Below are positions 36,036 through 58,260 of a DNA stretch of 64,000 bases, piece after piece. Where the stretch lies: the NCBI RefSeq assembly GCF_910596095.1, contig NC_056543.1, forward strand, positions 23,384,542 to 23,448,541, written 5' to 3'. Under the pieces are notes generated by a model, which was not told the DNA's origin, did no database searches, and worked only from the letters and a program-made list of their open reading frames with translations. A program made the position numbers and the translations under genes. Source of the stretch: Thunnus maccoyii (lineage: Eukaryota; Chordata; Actinopteri; Scombriformes; Scombridae). Position 1 is the first letter of the stretch, and every line of letters begins with the position of its first letter.

Positions 36036-37555
36036 TCAGCACTGACAAACTGCTGCTTCTTGCTCTCTCTGGTTCCACAGATACCTTATACTGCTCTCAC
36101 TAGGCTGCTTCAGTCTCAGAGGTTTGTGGTTCTTCAGTCTGTAAGCCAAAGTCAGGAAGATGGCATCAACGTGTTCCTTCTCAGAAGGTTCCTTGGCCGA
36201 AGTCTCAAACAGTGGGAAATTGTAGCTGTCGGCTAGACACTGGGCAGCTGACGTGGGCACTTCCCGGCGGTCCTTCAGGTCACATTTGTTCCCCACCATG
36301 ATGCGGGGCACCAGGGGCCCCACAGAGTGTCGGCTGCACTCCTCAATCCATTCAGGGATGCTCTCGAAGGAAAGGAGGCTTGTCACGTCATACACGAAGA
36401 TGACGGCATGGGCGCTGCGGTAATAGTGCTCCACCATGCTCTTCCTGAAACGCTCCTGACCTGCCGTGTCCCAGATCTGCAGCTGACACAAAAGAAACAC
36501 ACATTGATTTAAAGGATAAGATGGCCATGAAAAGACCAAAACCAGCAATGCGTTAGTGCGTCTCTGAATACTTTCTGACTTGGGTCACAAATAGTTTCAT
36601 TTTTGATAGAAATTTCCCAAGACGGCGGGGAACTGCAGTTTTTTAGCAAATGTTCCTCAAACATGAGTAAAAAGTGCATTTGTTTGGTGATATTTTCAGC
36701 CACAGATGAATACAAATGTGCTACAATAGTGAGTATTTACAGCCACAGGATGGCGTATTTGGGACTGACTCAAATAAAACTATGGTGCACTGTGTTCATG
36801 ATGATGAATGAGCATGTCACCCGCTGCAACGGTGTGGCTCACTGATGTGTTTTTAATCATTTTTGGACAACAATGGAGTTCTGTGAGACAGAGGAACACC
36901 AAAATAGATCAGACTTTGGCTACACAGCCACATTTATGTATCATTGAATGTCTTATTTTAAATAAACATAACTATTTACAATCAGCATGATATGTGAGGT
37001 GCATCACTTGTGTGTGTTGAGTGTTGAAGGCAGCAATAAATGTAAAACAAATAAACCTTTGGAGATGATGTTTGTACTATATTTTTTATTCCAGAAGTAT
37101 AATATCTACTGTTATTTTATTAGAAACTGTCTTCCAGATGGTCATCTCTCACATCTAGAGGTAGGCCTATGATTTGTAGTGGAGTAATCCCAATGCACAG
37201 CCTTAGAATAAACAGATGGTCGTCTTTCCAGACACTGAGGTATATATGTGCGTGTGTTGCATCACAGGGTAGGTCTGTGTGTTTTATGTCCTCTCACCTT
37301 GATACTCTCCCCATCGAGCTCCAGCGTCCTCTCTCTGAAATCGACCCCGATGGTTGCCTCTGGGTTCTTCAGGAAAGTGCCACCGCAGAACCTGTAAGTT
37401 AAACACGTCTTCCCCACATTTGAATCTCCTATCACGATTATCTTGAAAACCCGAGCTTGTGCAGTCTCGCAGTCGTGATGCGACGACAGCTCTAAGGAGT
37501 CATTTCGACTGAAAACTGTGTCAAATACCTCACCAGGTTTGTTTTCTATTGCCAT
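36036..37555 (-). CDS. rab33: Rab33 small GTPase, complete, 2 exons
   Basis: Small GTPase of the Rab33 group, which acts at the Golgi and, for RAB33B, in autophagosome formation through Atg16L1. Exon 1 is 37298-37555 (86 codons) and exon 2 is 36036-36482 (148 codons plus stop), giving 234 aa. G motifs: GDSNVGKT at 43-50, [10 protein letters not shown] as the switch I region, WDTAGQ at 90-95, NKCD and ETSAK. The C-terminus CQC is a double-prenylation site. Some segments resemble RAB33A (FCGGTF, MVEHYYR, PLVP). Others resemble RAB33B (PEWIEEC, LKNHKPL). The paralogue is therefore left open. The single intron, 37297 down to 36483, holds a repeat of family R1. Confidence 0.93.
36550..36929. repeat. 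dispersed repeat family R1, copy in Rab33 intron
   Basis: Second copy of the repeat at 3227-3621, same orientation. Open frames inside it are chance products. Confidence 0.6.
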
Positions 37556-37660
37556 CGCTCATCTTCTCGCAGTCTGGAGACTGAGCGGTGCCGAAACATC
37601 GCGAGAACTGTGAAAGCACCGCCAATAGATGTCACTGTCGAGACAGTTCACCTCTTGAGT
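37556..37660 (-). promoter_or_regulatory. Rab33 5' UTR and promoter
   Basis: Directly upstream of the ATG. Contains TCGCGAGA at 37599-37606, most of the TCTCGCGAGA motif found in TATA-less vertebrate promoters, plus CCGCCAAT nearby. Extent inferred. Confidence 0.45.
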
Positions 37661-37900
37661 AGATATCATGAGTTACTATCATGACAACAAAGGCTACAAC
37701 TCTTTGCAATATATTCATATTAGCTAAATTAATTCCTTCTTTCAAATCCCTTCTAAAAACACACTTATACAGACAGGGCCACTGAGGGGTCTTTCTGTAA
37801 ATTTTGACGTTTTTAATTGTTTGTTTTATCTCCTCTATGACCTTTTATTCCTATTTTTATGAATACTGTTATTCTCTGTTATTCAGCTCTTCTATTTATT

Positions 37901-38265
37901 TAAAGGTGCAGTGTATAGAATTTAGTGACATCTATCGGAACAGACTTGGCAGAAATGGGATATAATATTCATAAGTATCTTTTAATCAGTGTAAAATCAC
38001 CTGAAAATAAGAATCATTGGTTGTTGTTTTTTTCCTTAAAATGAGACCTTTATGTCTACATAGGGAGAGGGTCCTCTTCCATGGAGCCCACCATGGTTCT
38101 ACAGTAGTCCAGAACGGACAAACCAAACACTGGCTCTAGACAGGACCACCGTAGGTTGTCCTACATGCTTGGAGAGGGAGAAGGAGGGGGAGAGAGGGGT
38201 ATTCTGTTGTTGCAATCTGCAACCTCACCACTGGATGCCACTAAATCGCACACACTGCATCTTTA
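37901..38265. mobile_element. MITE family R4, full-length copy with TIRs
   Basis: Left end TAAAGGTGCAGTGTATAGAA then TTTAGTGACATCTAT. Right end ATGCCACTAAATCGCACACA then CTGCATCTTTA, the inverted copy over about 38 bp. 365 bp, noncoding. Partial copies lie at 24580-24714 and 58421-58620. Confidence 0.8.
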
Positions 38266-39072
38266 ATTGTGGTAATATGACATCACTGTCTCCCTGAATT
38301 TTATTGTATGTAAAGCACTTTGTTAACATTGTTTCAAGAAAGTGCTATACAAATTATTATTTTATTGGGATTTTTTTAAATGTACAATAAATAAAAACAG
38401 TTTTTTTGTTCCCAACCTTCTATTTCTTTGTTCTTAGGTGAGATGAATTACTAAAAAGTAAGAAGTTCTTAAAACAAAAGTAATATATTTGAAGAAACCA
38501 CTGACAACAAATGCATGGTCTTCTTATTGTCTTTCCTTATTTGAAAGATTTGTTATTTTACTTATTTTTATATTAATCTCTCAATTCAATTATATTTTAA
38601 TAAATACTAATACTGTAATGTTGAATATGTTATCAGCACTCTTGTATTTTGTATTGTGTACTTGCTTTGTACCTGATGTGCTATATGCACTTGCTTCCTG
38701 AATTTAAAAAATAAATGCTCTTCTGTATCAGACACACAGAGGTTTATTTGACACATACACCAAAAACATCATTATAATCCAGACCCTGTTTGTTACCAAA
38801 GCCTTCCACCCAGGGTGGGCGATAAGCACGAGTCACCAGACAAATGCTGGTAAAATATGGCTGGTAGATTTCAGACACAAAATAATGATTTACTATTGAG
38901 TGACTGGTGAATTTGAACATTTATCTGTTAGTGGCTGGCAGATGTTCATATTTTAAAAAGTTAATTTCCCACACTCCCCCTTCCCACACACACATATCCA
39001 AAAATATAATAATAAAGTAACATTTTAACTATCCGTGATCTCAAATGTACAAAGACAGACAACAGTGACACT
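38266..39072. other. intergenic, unassigned
   Basis: AT-rich sequence between a MITE and another repeat. No gene recognised. Confidence 0.3.
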
Positions 39073-39077
39073 CATTT

Positions 39078-39243
39078 GCCGGTTTATTAGTTACACCTAG
39101 CTGAATCTAATACAACTAATCGTACCCTCATGGTTGATTCAACTTAATGGTTATTTTGGAGGCTGTAGTTTGTGGTATTGCTTTGTACTGATGGGTGTTT
39201 CCAATATTTTGTTCACCACATTTATATCAATGTGGGCAGACAG
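39078..39243. repeat. interspersed repeat (GGTTTATTAGTTACACC type)
   Basis: Begins GCCGGTTTATTAGTTACACC and ends CCAATATTTTGTTCACCACA and TATATCAATGTGGGCAGAC, phrases I recall from a common fish repeat. Class not determined. Confidence 0.5.
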
Positions 39244-40979
39244 ATTAGAAACATAACCTGGTAGGTGAGTGTATGGGGAGGCTGTGGAAACCAATGGCTT
39301 TGCAACACGTATCACATGCAGATAAATTGTCCTTGAACTAAAAACAATTCATCAGTACCAAACAATACTCTAAACACTTTGTGAATCTTGATCGTAACAT
39401 AAATGTTAACTTAAAAAAAAATACAGATACAAAAGCACATACATTCACGCAATAAAACTGTTTCAAATAATTTTCATAAAATTCATCATCTTTGACCAAA
39501 ACAACCTAATTTTTTACTACATCTCAGAAAAAAAGTCAAATCATGGCATACAGGCTTTTGCTGAAGCCTAAACCTGAGTCAGTGTACAGTACATTGGCAT
39601 ATACATTTCATAGTGAGTTTCACAACACAGCTGTGTGACGTCTTCATGTGCATCAACAACATATAAAGGGCAGCGAATCAGATAGCCCTGTCAATGACCG
39701 GTTGTGTTTTCAGTCATAAACATGAGGCACTTAAGCTGCCTGATGTCTAAAAAAGTCACAGTCACTGTTTTACACAGAACATAAGCAGGTGTGCTCACGT
39801 AGTCAAGCTAAATGACACATAAGCACATATTCCTCTCTTTATATCAGACAACGCTGTTGAGACTTAAAGCATTAAAGGGGCACAACACAAAAAGTCATAT
39901 AAGGTCTTCTGTGGCTTTAAATGAGCTTCATCAAGTCTTAAAAATGTACTCAAGAGACATCAGCCAGGTTATTGCAGCTTGCGTTTTGAAGTGTAGTATT
40001 TACAGAAAGCCTGCATTACAAAAAATATAAGAGATTTTACACACAAAAGCCACGAAGCGCTCCTGCTATACCGAAAGTGAAATCAAGAGCAACATAAGAT
40101 TCTTCATATTTTGCATTTGACTGATGTGTTTCCCTAATGAGCATCACCAGTTTTTCTTTTCCTTCCTGTCAAAAGTACATTCATCTTGTACCCGACGTGT
40201 TTAATTTCCTGAATAAATATTGTCAATGTGAATTTTGGTAGCATCAAAGCACACTTGAATTATACTCATAGGCCTTTTTTGACAGCAGACATTCGACTTG
40301 TCATAGCAGGAAGTGCACAGGTGGAGCTAACAACATGAACCATGACTCAGTTCAAACAATTACTGCAGTGCAATTCAGCTATGAATTATGTTATTAGTAA
40401 CACATGTGTTTGACAGGTTAAAATATCTCTGCTGTGTAAAGGTGTATTCTGCATTGTTACCCTCGTCTGGAGCCTATATGGTGATATTTCAGCCTCTGCT
40501 GCTTTGATTTTTACCCTTCTTCTTTAATATCTCTCACAATTCCTCCAATTCTAACAAAATGTTTACTTAAGAAATTCAGCTGCCCTCATTAATATGCTTA
40601 ACTGGAAAGGTTGATACTCCACACTATGGGGGAACCTACTGTGGACTATTTGTGTTTCTATCATGTATTTGTTGCGAGTTATTGAGCAAACAAGAGTCTA
40701 CACACTGTGTCACTACCAGCATTTGTGCTGACTTGAAAATAAAAGAGAAGTATAACTGAAACCAGCTGTGATCATTTTTGTGTGAATGATCATAGCCAGA
40801 CTGATGATATATGAAAGAAAATATTTCCACTTCTGATCAACTTGTGGTCCTACCGTAAATGACTGGCTTTAATACTGAATTGAATCTGGATCTGCGACCT
40901 CTCCTGGCATACAGAACCCTGTAATAATCATTAAATTATAAATAAATTTAACTTTTCTTTGACACAGCGACACATTTCG
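39244..40979 (-). other. kbtbd7 3' UTR and downstream flank
   Basis: No coding signal. The right part is likely the 3' UTR of the single-exon gene that stops at 40980. The polyadenylation site was not fixed. Confidence 0.4.
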
Positions 40980-42857
40980 CTACCAGTTCTCATCTGAGAA
41001 TGAGCTAGAGCTGCCAGAGTCAGAGTCTGCGTCTGTCAGTCCATCAAAGTCCCAGTCTGCACTGGACCCACTGTCATCGTCTTCCTCCGTAGAGAAGCTG
41101 TGAGCAGAGCCGAGGCACGCTGGGTACACACGTGTCGAAACACACACTGGTCCAAGGGTGGACACATACACTGCCATGACATTCTTCCAGGTGTCCCTGG
41201 CTGGGTCGTATTCGTGGATGAGGACCCTGTTCTTGTTGTGCTGCAGTAGAGTCTGGGTGAGGAGGAGCAACTTGTTGTTGTGTTGAATCACCTGGTAATT
41301 TAGGGCACGGCTATCGATAGGAATGTCACCCAACCTTCTCCATTCCCCCCTGGTGGGACTGTAGGCTTTCACCACAGGGATGTCACACACACAGATGATC
41401 TGGTCCTGAAACACGCAGGCCTTGTGAAGCTTGTCTCGTCTCAGTGAGCCACAGTGACGCCAGCGGTTCCTCTTAGGATCATAGCAAAGCATTCTTCTTT
41501 TGTTCACCACATACAGGTGGTCATTCAACGCCACCACCTGCATTTTACCTAAAGAATGAGGCAGAGGAGCCACAAATGTCCACTGGTTCCTCTGGACGCT
41601 GTAACACTCGACCTCCTTTAGTCTAGTGTCCGTCACTGGGTTCCTTCCTCCCAGGAGATACACATGGCCGTTGAGGTAACCCATCCCAGAGTGTATCCTC
41701 CCCAGCGGCCTCTCTGCCAACTCCTGCCAGCTGTTGAGCACAGGATTATACAGCCAGAAATGTTTTGAAAGGTGGGAGGCTAGGTACAGGTTGTTTTCAG
41801 GGGTGGCACAGGCGATTAAGGACTCCATGGTGGAGCGCTTGTAGTCCTGACTGCTGAGATCTTCCAGGGGGGGAGCCATGAAATACAGATCCTCTGAATA
41901 AGGGTCACAGCACATTATGTTGTCATTAGGTAGGCCAAAGAAGAGAATCATTTCTTTTGCGCTCACTCCTATTCTGTGTTTTGGTACGTCCACAGCTGCG
42001 GACATGCCACAGCCGTCCTCTGCAGACCTGTTGAAGAAAGACTCAAGGTATTTCTCAATTAGAGGCCTGGCCATGAGACCCTCCAGGTAACACTTGTCCT
42101 TCTCAGTAAACAAGTTCCACCGCACACACTTCAGTGCCTGCAATGCATCCTCTGAGTCCTTTTTCTGCAGTGCATTTGCTTCTATCCACTGTAAAGCAGC
42201 AGAGCACACCTTTCTCTCACAGTCCACATCCAAAGTGTCCAGAGACAGCAACTCCTTTAACTGCATCAAGTCCAGCTCACAAAGCTCCCCTCCATTACAC
42301 AGCTGGCTGAAGTTCCTGGCTATGAAGGCTTGTGCATTCTCCTTAAGCTCAGGGTTGTCATACGTGTCAGCAAATTTCAAAATACCCACACAGTTGGAGA
42401 GATCCAGCCTCCTTGTCATGAAACTGGAGCAGGCTTTCCTGATGTACTCCAGCTGCAGCATATTGGCAGCCGCGTACAGCCTTTGCACATTGCTCTCCGT
42501 GATGGTCACCCTGCCTGTGTAACAATAGTCGATGATGACCGACATGGACTCAGCGTCCACCCCGCGGATGACCACTCTCTCCTGCATGCTCTCATTCAGC
42601 CCCCCGGTGAACATGCTTTTGAAGTAAGGGCTGGCGGCGGCGAGGACGTTGCGGCTGCACAGGAACAGTCGGTCAATGTCACCTCTAGCGGACTCTCCTC
42701 CGGGCTCCAGCGACTCCTCTTCGCTCTCCACCCCGATGGTAACGTCCCCGAGGAGCCGACAGTCGTACAGTAATTTCAATTCCCTCATCAAACCCGGGGC
42801 GTGATTCACGTCCTCCAGCACCTCGGGACCACTGAAGCAACTCAGCGCCGAAGCCAT
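40980..42857 (-). CDS. kbtbd7: BTB-BACK-Kelch protein KBTBD7, single exon
   Basis: 625-aa intronless BTB-Kelch protein, a substrate adaptor for cullin-3 ubiquitin ligase. BTB domain about 28-150 (LGDVTIGV, AAASPYFKSMFTGG, YCYTGRV). BACK region about 155-265 (CVGILKFADTY, VRWNLFT). Kelch repeats about 300-570 (HSGMGYLNGHVYLLGGR, VECYSVQRNQW, ICVCDIPVVKAYSP). The tail is acidic and serine-rich and ends SFSDENW. Human KBTBD6 and KBTBD7 are a tandem pair, intronless and very alike; fish seem to have one gene. In human KBTBD6 the tail goes on past the tryptophan as WVRV, which binds GABARAP. Here the protein stops at that tryptophan. The ATG lies in a fitting position for the family. Confidence 0.95.
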   Translation of the reverse strand: MASALSCFSGPEVLEDVNHAPGLMRELKLLYDCRLLGDVTIGVESEEESLEPGGESARGDIDRLFLCSRNVLAAASPYFKSMFTGGLNESMQERVVIRGVDAESMSVIIDYCYTGRVTITESNVQRLYAAANMLQLEYIRKACSSFMTRRLDLSNCVGILKFADTYDNPELKENAQAFIARNFSQLCNGGELCELDLMQLKELLSLDTLDVDCERKVCSAALQWIEANALQKKDSEDALQALKCVRWNLFTEKDKCYLEGLMARPLIEKYLESFFNRSAEDGCGMSAAVDVPKHRIGVSAKEMILFFGLPNDNIMCCDPYSEDLYFMAPPLEDLSSQDYKRSTMESLIACATPENNLYLASHLSKHFWLYNPVLNSWQELAERPLGRIHSGMGYLNGHVYLLGGRNPVTDTRLKEVECYSVQRNQWTFVAPLPHSLGKMQVVALNDHLYVVNKRRMLCYDPKRNRWRHCGSLRRDKLHKACVFQDQIICVCDIPVVKAYSPTRGEWRRLGDIPIDSRALNYQVIQHNNKLLLLTQTLLQHNKNRVLIHEYDPARDTWKNVMAVYVSTLGPVCVSTRVYPACLGSAHSFSTEEDDDSGSSADWDFDGLTDADSDSGSSSSFSDENW

Positions 42858-43660
42858 TGCTGCAAACTTCGCTGAGCAATCGAGCTATTATTTCACGTCG
42901 GCGGTGAAGGCTTCAAATAACCAGCTGTCATGCGGTTGACAACATTCAATAACACCAAAGGGTCTGTGCGATGGTAGTGACACATCCGCGGTTTATACAC
43001 AAAAATCAAACACATGCTGCGAAAAATACATTACCAGCTAGTGGCTCAGCGGTCGCCTGTGTGTCTGAAAGCCGACAGTTCTCTGTCTCAAAATGACCAT
43101 AATGTCGCGTTTAAATCAGAGATAATTCGTTAATTATATGCGGAAAAACACTGAGACAGTCGTATCCGTTTTCTTAGCTTTGCTAGTCAGTTGTATTATC
43201 TCTCCTGAACGTAGCGGACAGCAGCTCTCGTAAAAAAATTAACCGTCAAATTGGCGAGTGTTAAAATAAACATTTTCCGGGAGTAATTGCCAAAATAAAC
43301 TCACAATTATGTACAAGTGCTGCAGCGATTGATCATGGTTAATTTCTGAAGCCTCCCCCAACACGTTTTCTGTAGATTGTAATGCAGTTATTTATGTTTT
43401 ACACTTTCCACTACTTAAATTAGTTTCTTAAACACACAAGGGGAAAAATGTAATCGCTTGTTTTGAAGGCAATCTCTCCTCGCTTCCGCTCTGGCTCACT
43501 GCACGGCGTTATTTCTTTATTACCCACCCGCATTCTGCCAAGACCCGCCCCTACTCTGCCTCTGATTGGTTAGTGCTCGTTGCCTTAGTTGGTTGGTTAG
43601 AAATATCAGAGTGAGAGGCCTCTGCGGCCACTGCGCGCTCACACAAGCTTGCTAAGAAAG
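42858..43660 (-). promoter_or_regulatory. kbtbd7 5' UTR and promoter region
   Basis: CpG-containing upstream block. CCCGCCCCT at about 43544-43552 is a GC-box-like site. An inverted CCAAT box (ATTGG) lies at 43565-43569, with further TTGGTTGG copies at 43588-43600. The transcription start was not located. Confidence 0.4.
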
Positions 43661-44079
43661 GGTTCAGGGTCTCTGATAGGCTAGGAGAACTGGGTCGATT
43701 GAGAGCTGCCAACATTCAAATTAAATAATTTAATCAAATGTACCTTCCATATTTGTGTGCATGGTGCATGACTAAATTAAATTTGTTCGATGCTTAAATG
43801 TGTTGGATGAGTGAAATTCATTCATTTAATATTTAAATATGACCACCACCTCACCTGGAATAAACCTGCACATCCATGGTACACCCACACAGGCAACTTC
43901 ACTTATTTAGTCTCTTCTCAGAGGCGTGTGGGCATGTAGAGACTGTACTTGACTGGCGTCTCCGTGATTCTCCTGTTGGCTTTGTTGGTCTAATTAGAGC
44001 TTTGTCTGGCTGTTCAGGGTCTTTACCAGATTAAAAGATTTCCTTAGCCACAACCTTTCTAACCTCTGCTGTCTTGTAT
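43661..44079. other. intergenic, unassigned
   Basis: No gene or element recognised between the kbtbd7 promoter and a LINE tail. Confidence 0.3.
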
Positions 44080-44620
44080 AGGCTACAGAGCCCTGCACAC
44101 CAAAACAATTAGACACAAGGACAGTTTCCGTACACAGTCCATCACACTGATGAACAAATCAGCCATGTGATGTCTGAACCCAGTCCCCACGCAACAACCC
44201 AGTAATACGAAAACCTTGCTGTACTTACAAGTTATATTACAGTTTAATTTATGCAGTGATGAGTTAGTGACATCTAATATCTGTTTATTATCAAACATTA
44301 TTCTAAGCAGGCTGAATCTTCTGCACTGTATATCCATCGATAGATGCACATAAACCACATCTGTGTGACTCACTATACTGCCATGAACTCCTGCACTACT
44401 TGTATAACCTGTACATAATCCTGTATATACAGTTTGCAGTAACAATTTGACTTGCGTATCCATTTTCAGGTGTGTACATAATAGATTTAAATTTATGTTT
44501 GCTTATCTTTGTTTAGTTTTGTTGTCTTGTGTGTTTACTTGCTCATGGCACTGTGTTAAAGTACACTTAAAGCTACTGAGTCAAACTTGACTCTAGGAAA
44601 CTGTGATAGGCATTTTTCAC
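44080..44620 (+). mobile_element. LINE 3' tail fragment
   Basis: The plus strand reads YRALHTKTIRHKDSF, then TQSITLMNKSAM and a stop, the C-terminal end of a CR1/L2-type ORF2 (compare RHKxSFFPQAIxLMN). The downstream sequence, GCACTGTG and AGCTACTGAGTCAAACTTG, fits the usual 3' UTR of such elements. Only the tail remains. Confidence 0.55.
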
Positions 44621-44730
44621 ATTCTGAAGTTCATTGACATTTTAAAAACTACATTTTAATTGACTTGTCAGGAAAAATATGTACAGTACCAGTACCAGTG
44701 CTATATTTATGATGATTTTTATGCTATATA

Positions 44731-44797
44731 ATCTATCTATCTATGTATCTATCTATCTATCCAGCTATCTATCTATCTATGTGTCTATCTATCCATC
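44731..44797. repeat. (TATC)n microsatellite
   Basis: Imperfect ATCT tetranucleotide run with a few interruptions. Confidence 0.95.
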
Positions 44798-45060
44798 ACT
44801 TGTTCAGTTGTTTTCATTTTAATGGAACTGGAATTCAATGTGGGTCTTGCAAACTTGCTTTCCATCTTTATTGTGAAGCTTTAATGTCTTACAAGACATT
44901 AAACGTGGCACAACTACAGTGTATACTGGATATAACTATATGTCCCATTCCTCTCATTTGTTTCTTCAGTGACATCCAGTATGTCAGATTACATTCAGTG
45001 TGCAGTGCAGCCTACGTACATGGTCGAGTAACATGAATGTAGCCAAAGCTTCAGGTGCAT

Positions 45061-45795
45061 CTAGTATCTACGGTTGAGTTCATTGATCCTGCGAAGCCCG
45101 TCTTGGTTGTGGATGGTCTTGTGGACTGTGATGAGGAAGGGGAAGGCAGAAGGCAGCTCCACCCTGCGGCTCAGCTTCTGGTGGCCCCAGTGGAGGCAGC
45201 GCAGCCTCTCAGCCAGGTCCCGCCTGCCTGCTCGCTCCAGTCCATCTTGCAGCAGCTTGGTCTTATTGGGCTTGTCCCATGACCTCTCATACCTGTGGAG
45301 AATGATGAACATCTGAGAAACATATGGTCCAATCCATGTGGTCCCTATTTTAATCTATAAAGAGTACAGTAATTGTAAATGCTAGATTCTCCCTCAAAAA
45401 TACAGATAACGAGTAGTTGATAATCTGTTGTTAATTCAGGGAACTGCGCTATGTATGCACTGTGTTTAAGTATACTATGGTGTGTATGTGTGGTCACACT
45501 ATAATCACACACACATACCAGTTTTCCAACATGGTCTTGGCCTGGACACTCTTTTCAGTGGATTTGGTGTGGAAGCGTCCTATCTCAGTTCTGTTGAAGC
45601 CAAGCTCATACGCCAGGACTGTCCACTCAAAACCAAGCTGCCTAGAAATCTCCTGCAACGTCTTCAGGTTGATTACAGCATCCTAGAAAACAAAATAACA
45701 TGCAAAATCACTGTCAGTGAAATATCTGAATGGCATTTAAAGATACATGAAAGTGAAAAAATGAACATACATACCTCTTGTGCTTTGTTGGGCAT
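45061..45795 (-). CDS. small death-domain protein, unassigned, 3 exons
   Basis: Not recognised by name. Predicted exons: 45775-45795, 45519-45682 and 45061-45292, all GT/AG, 417 nt in one frame, 138 aa. Residues about 12-95 look like a death domain: LQEISRQLGFEWTVLAYELG (helices 1-2, conserved W), then TEIGRFHTKS, a TMLENWYERS block (conserved W) and LLQDGLERAGRRDLAERLR (helices 5-6). A basic tail of about 40 residues follows, ending INELNRRY. No caspase-recruitment, receptor or enzyme domain was seen. The ATG is preceded in frame by eight more open codons back to a TGA, so the start is fairly well bounded, but an upstream exon spliced into this stretch is possible. It sits between kbtbd7 and slain1. 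Confidence 0.75.
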
Positions 45796-47307
45796 TATCT
45801 CAAATTCCACGAAGATCAGTCGTGCAGGTCACACACTTAATGATGATTATAAACAATTCTCTGCTTCGATGTCTGTGATCGCTGTTTAATATACTTACAT
45901 TTACAGTCCAAAATATTCCAAATAGCAGACAGAAGTATCAGTCTTATCACCCTACAGTACAGTATGCCAAAAATGAGTGTGGAGAGTGTTACTGGGGAGA
46001 TTCAAGATCAACACACTAAGCTGTTAAACATTAGTCACTTTAGCTCTAGGGTCCCTTGTGGAGCTAACAACTGTCAGGTTCAAGTGCCCCCAGCAGCTAC
46101 ATAAAGGTGTGCTGTGCTGTGTCTTCATCCTTATATTCTAGAAAACTCAGTATAATTTGGTCAAATCATTTTTCAGTTGCACAATTTGAAGTTAATGTGT
46201 TGAGAGTAACAATATTCTATTTTAACAAAAATTAGCTGTTCAACTAACCTTTGCACATTTACAGTGACATAATTAATATGAATTGTCCCTTTTAAATAAA
46301 CAATGATGGCACTCACTCAAAAAGAACATCAATTATTACTGAAAATGTCAGCCCATTACAGGGCAATGACCATCTGCAGATCATGAACATTAACTAACTT
46401 TGAGAAATTGATTTCTTTGATTCTTTACTTTAATCCAAGTAACTATATTTGAGAAAGACTGGAGAAGCACAAAAATACTCTGAAAGGCTTTTATTCACTT
46501 TAAAAATTAACCTCCTCTTTAAATTCTTGTCATCCATAAAAAGCATCAGGGCTCTATGTGCAATATCATTGCAGCAATTATGTTTATCAAAGAACATTAC
46601 AAATCTCAGCCGTCATGTAAACAATAATGAAAAGAAATTAGCCAAAGGATAATGTGTGTACACTTACATTAACAAATTGTCACATTTTACTTAAGAAACA
46701 AAGAAGATCATTTATTTTAACGTGTTAATCATAATTCTGATAAAAAGTGCTGTGAGGTCAGGTCAATAAATATAATGGACATGAATTACACTACTTTTAA
46801 ACAGGCACAGGATGTAAAAATACAGTTTCAGGTTCAAATTCATATTTGACACCACAGTCTGACAAAAATGAATATCTGCAAAATTAGTCATATGAAATCA
46901 TTAAAAGCATGTACAAAAGCAAGGGCGTAGTTTTTCAGCTGGAGAGAAGTTTTCATTCTATTGAATGAAAGCCTTAATTATCCACAATGACAAATCAAAA
47001 AAACACATATCAAAGAGGATCCAGTTCACATTTAACAACTGATTACCAGAATATTGCCAGGTTGTTTCAAAGTGTGTCAGTCTGTGTTTCAGCAGGTAGT
47101 AAGGAAAAGATCCAGCCTGCTGGACCCATACTGCTCTCAGTCTCTACTTTGTCCTTCAGTCAAGAGTAGTGCTTTTTAAAAAGGTTAACAGTCACTTTCT
47201 CTTGGGTCATAGCCCAAGACTGGGCCCTCCGCGTAGAAATTGTGTCAATCGATTGGGTCCCATCCAGTGCTACCCTGTGTACCTCTTGAACGTCAGTTTA
47301 TTTGGAT
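45796..47307 (-). other. intergenic, with slain1 3' UTR
   Basis: AT-rich. The right part, down from the slain1 stop, should be its 3' UTR. I saw no further exon of the death-domain gene with convincing splice sites. Confidence 0.4.
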
Positions 47308-58063
<10,756 letters not shown>

Positions 58064-58260
58064 TTGGTAAAAAGCACATTGAGAGGGGCAAAATGCACGG
58101 CCTGCTTGCAGAGGGGTCCTGTTCAATTTAGAGAGGGTGTCCAGATTCAGGCTACAACACACTCAGAGACACACACACACACATACACTGATGCTGCTGC
58201 TGCCGCTGGGATGACTGCACAGCCGGCCTCTCATTGGTCAGCGGCACGGAGTTCAACTCC
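58064..58260 (-). promoter_or_regulatory. slain1 5' UTR and promoter
   Basis: Upstream of the chosen ATG. Contains a short CA run at 58168-58183, an inverted CCAAT box (CATTGG, 58234-58239) and a GCGGCACGGAG block. Start site not located. Confidence 0.35.

Noticed and set aside
42094-42773. Plus-strand open frames of 142 and 147 codons
   Set aside because: They lie inside the KBTBD7 coding exon on the opposite strand; the minus-strand protein has clear BTB and BACK homology.
44083-44463. Minus-strand 126-codon frame as a gene
   Set aside because: It lies antisense to a LINE tail whose plus-strand translation makes sense.
44731-44797. CRISPR-like or designed repeat array
   Set aside because: A simple ATCT microsatellite without spacers, in a vertebrate genome.
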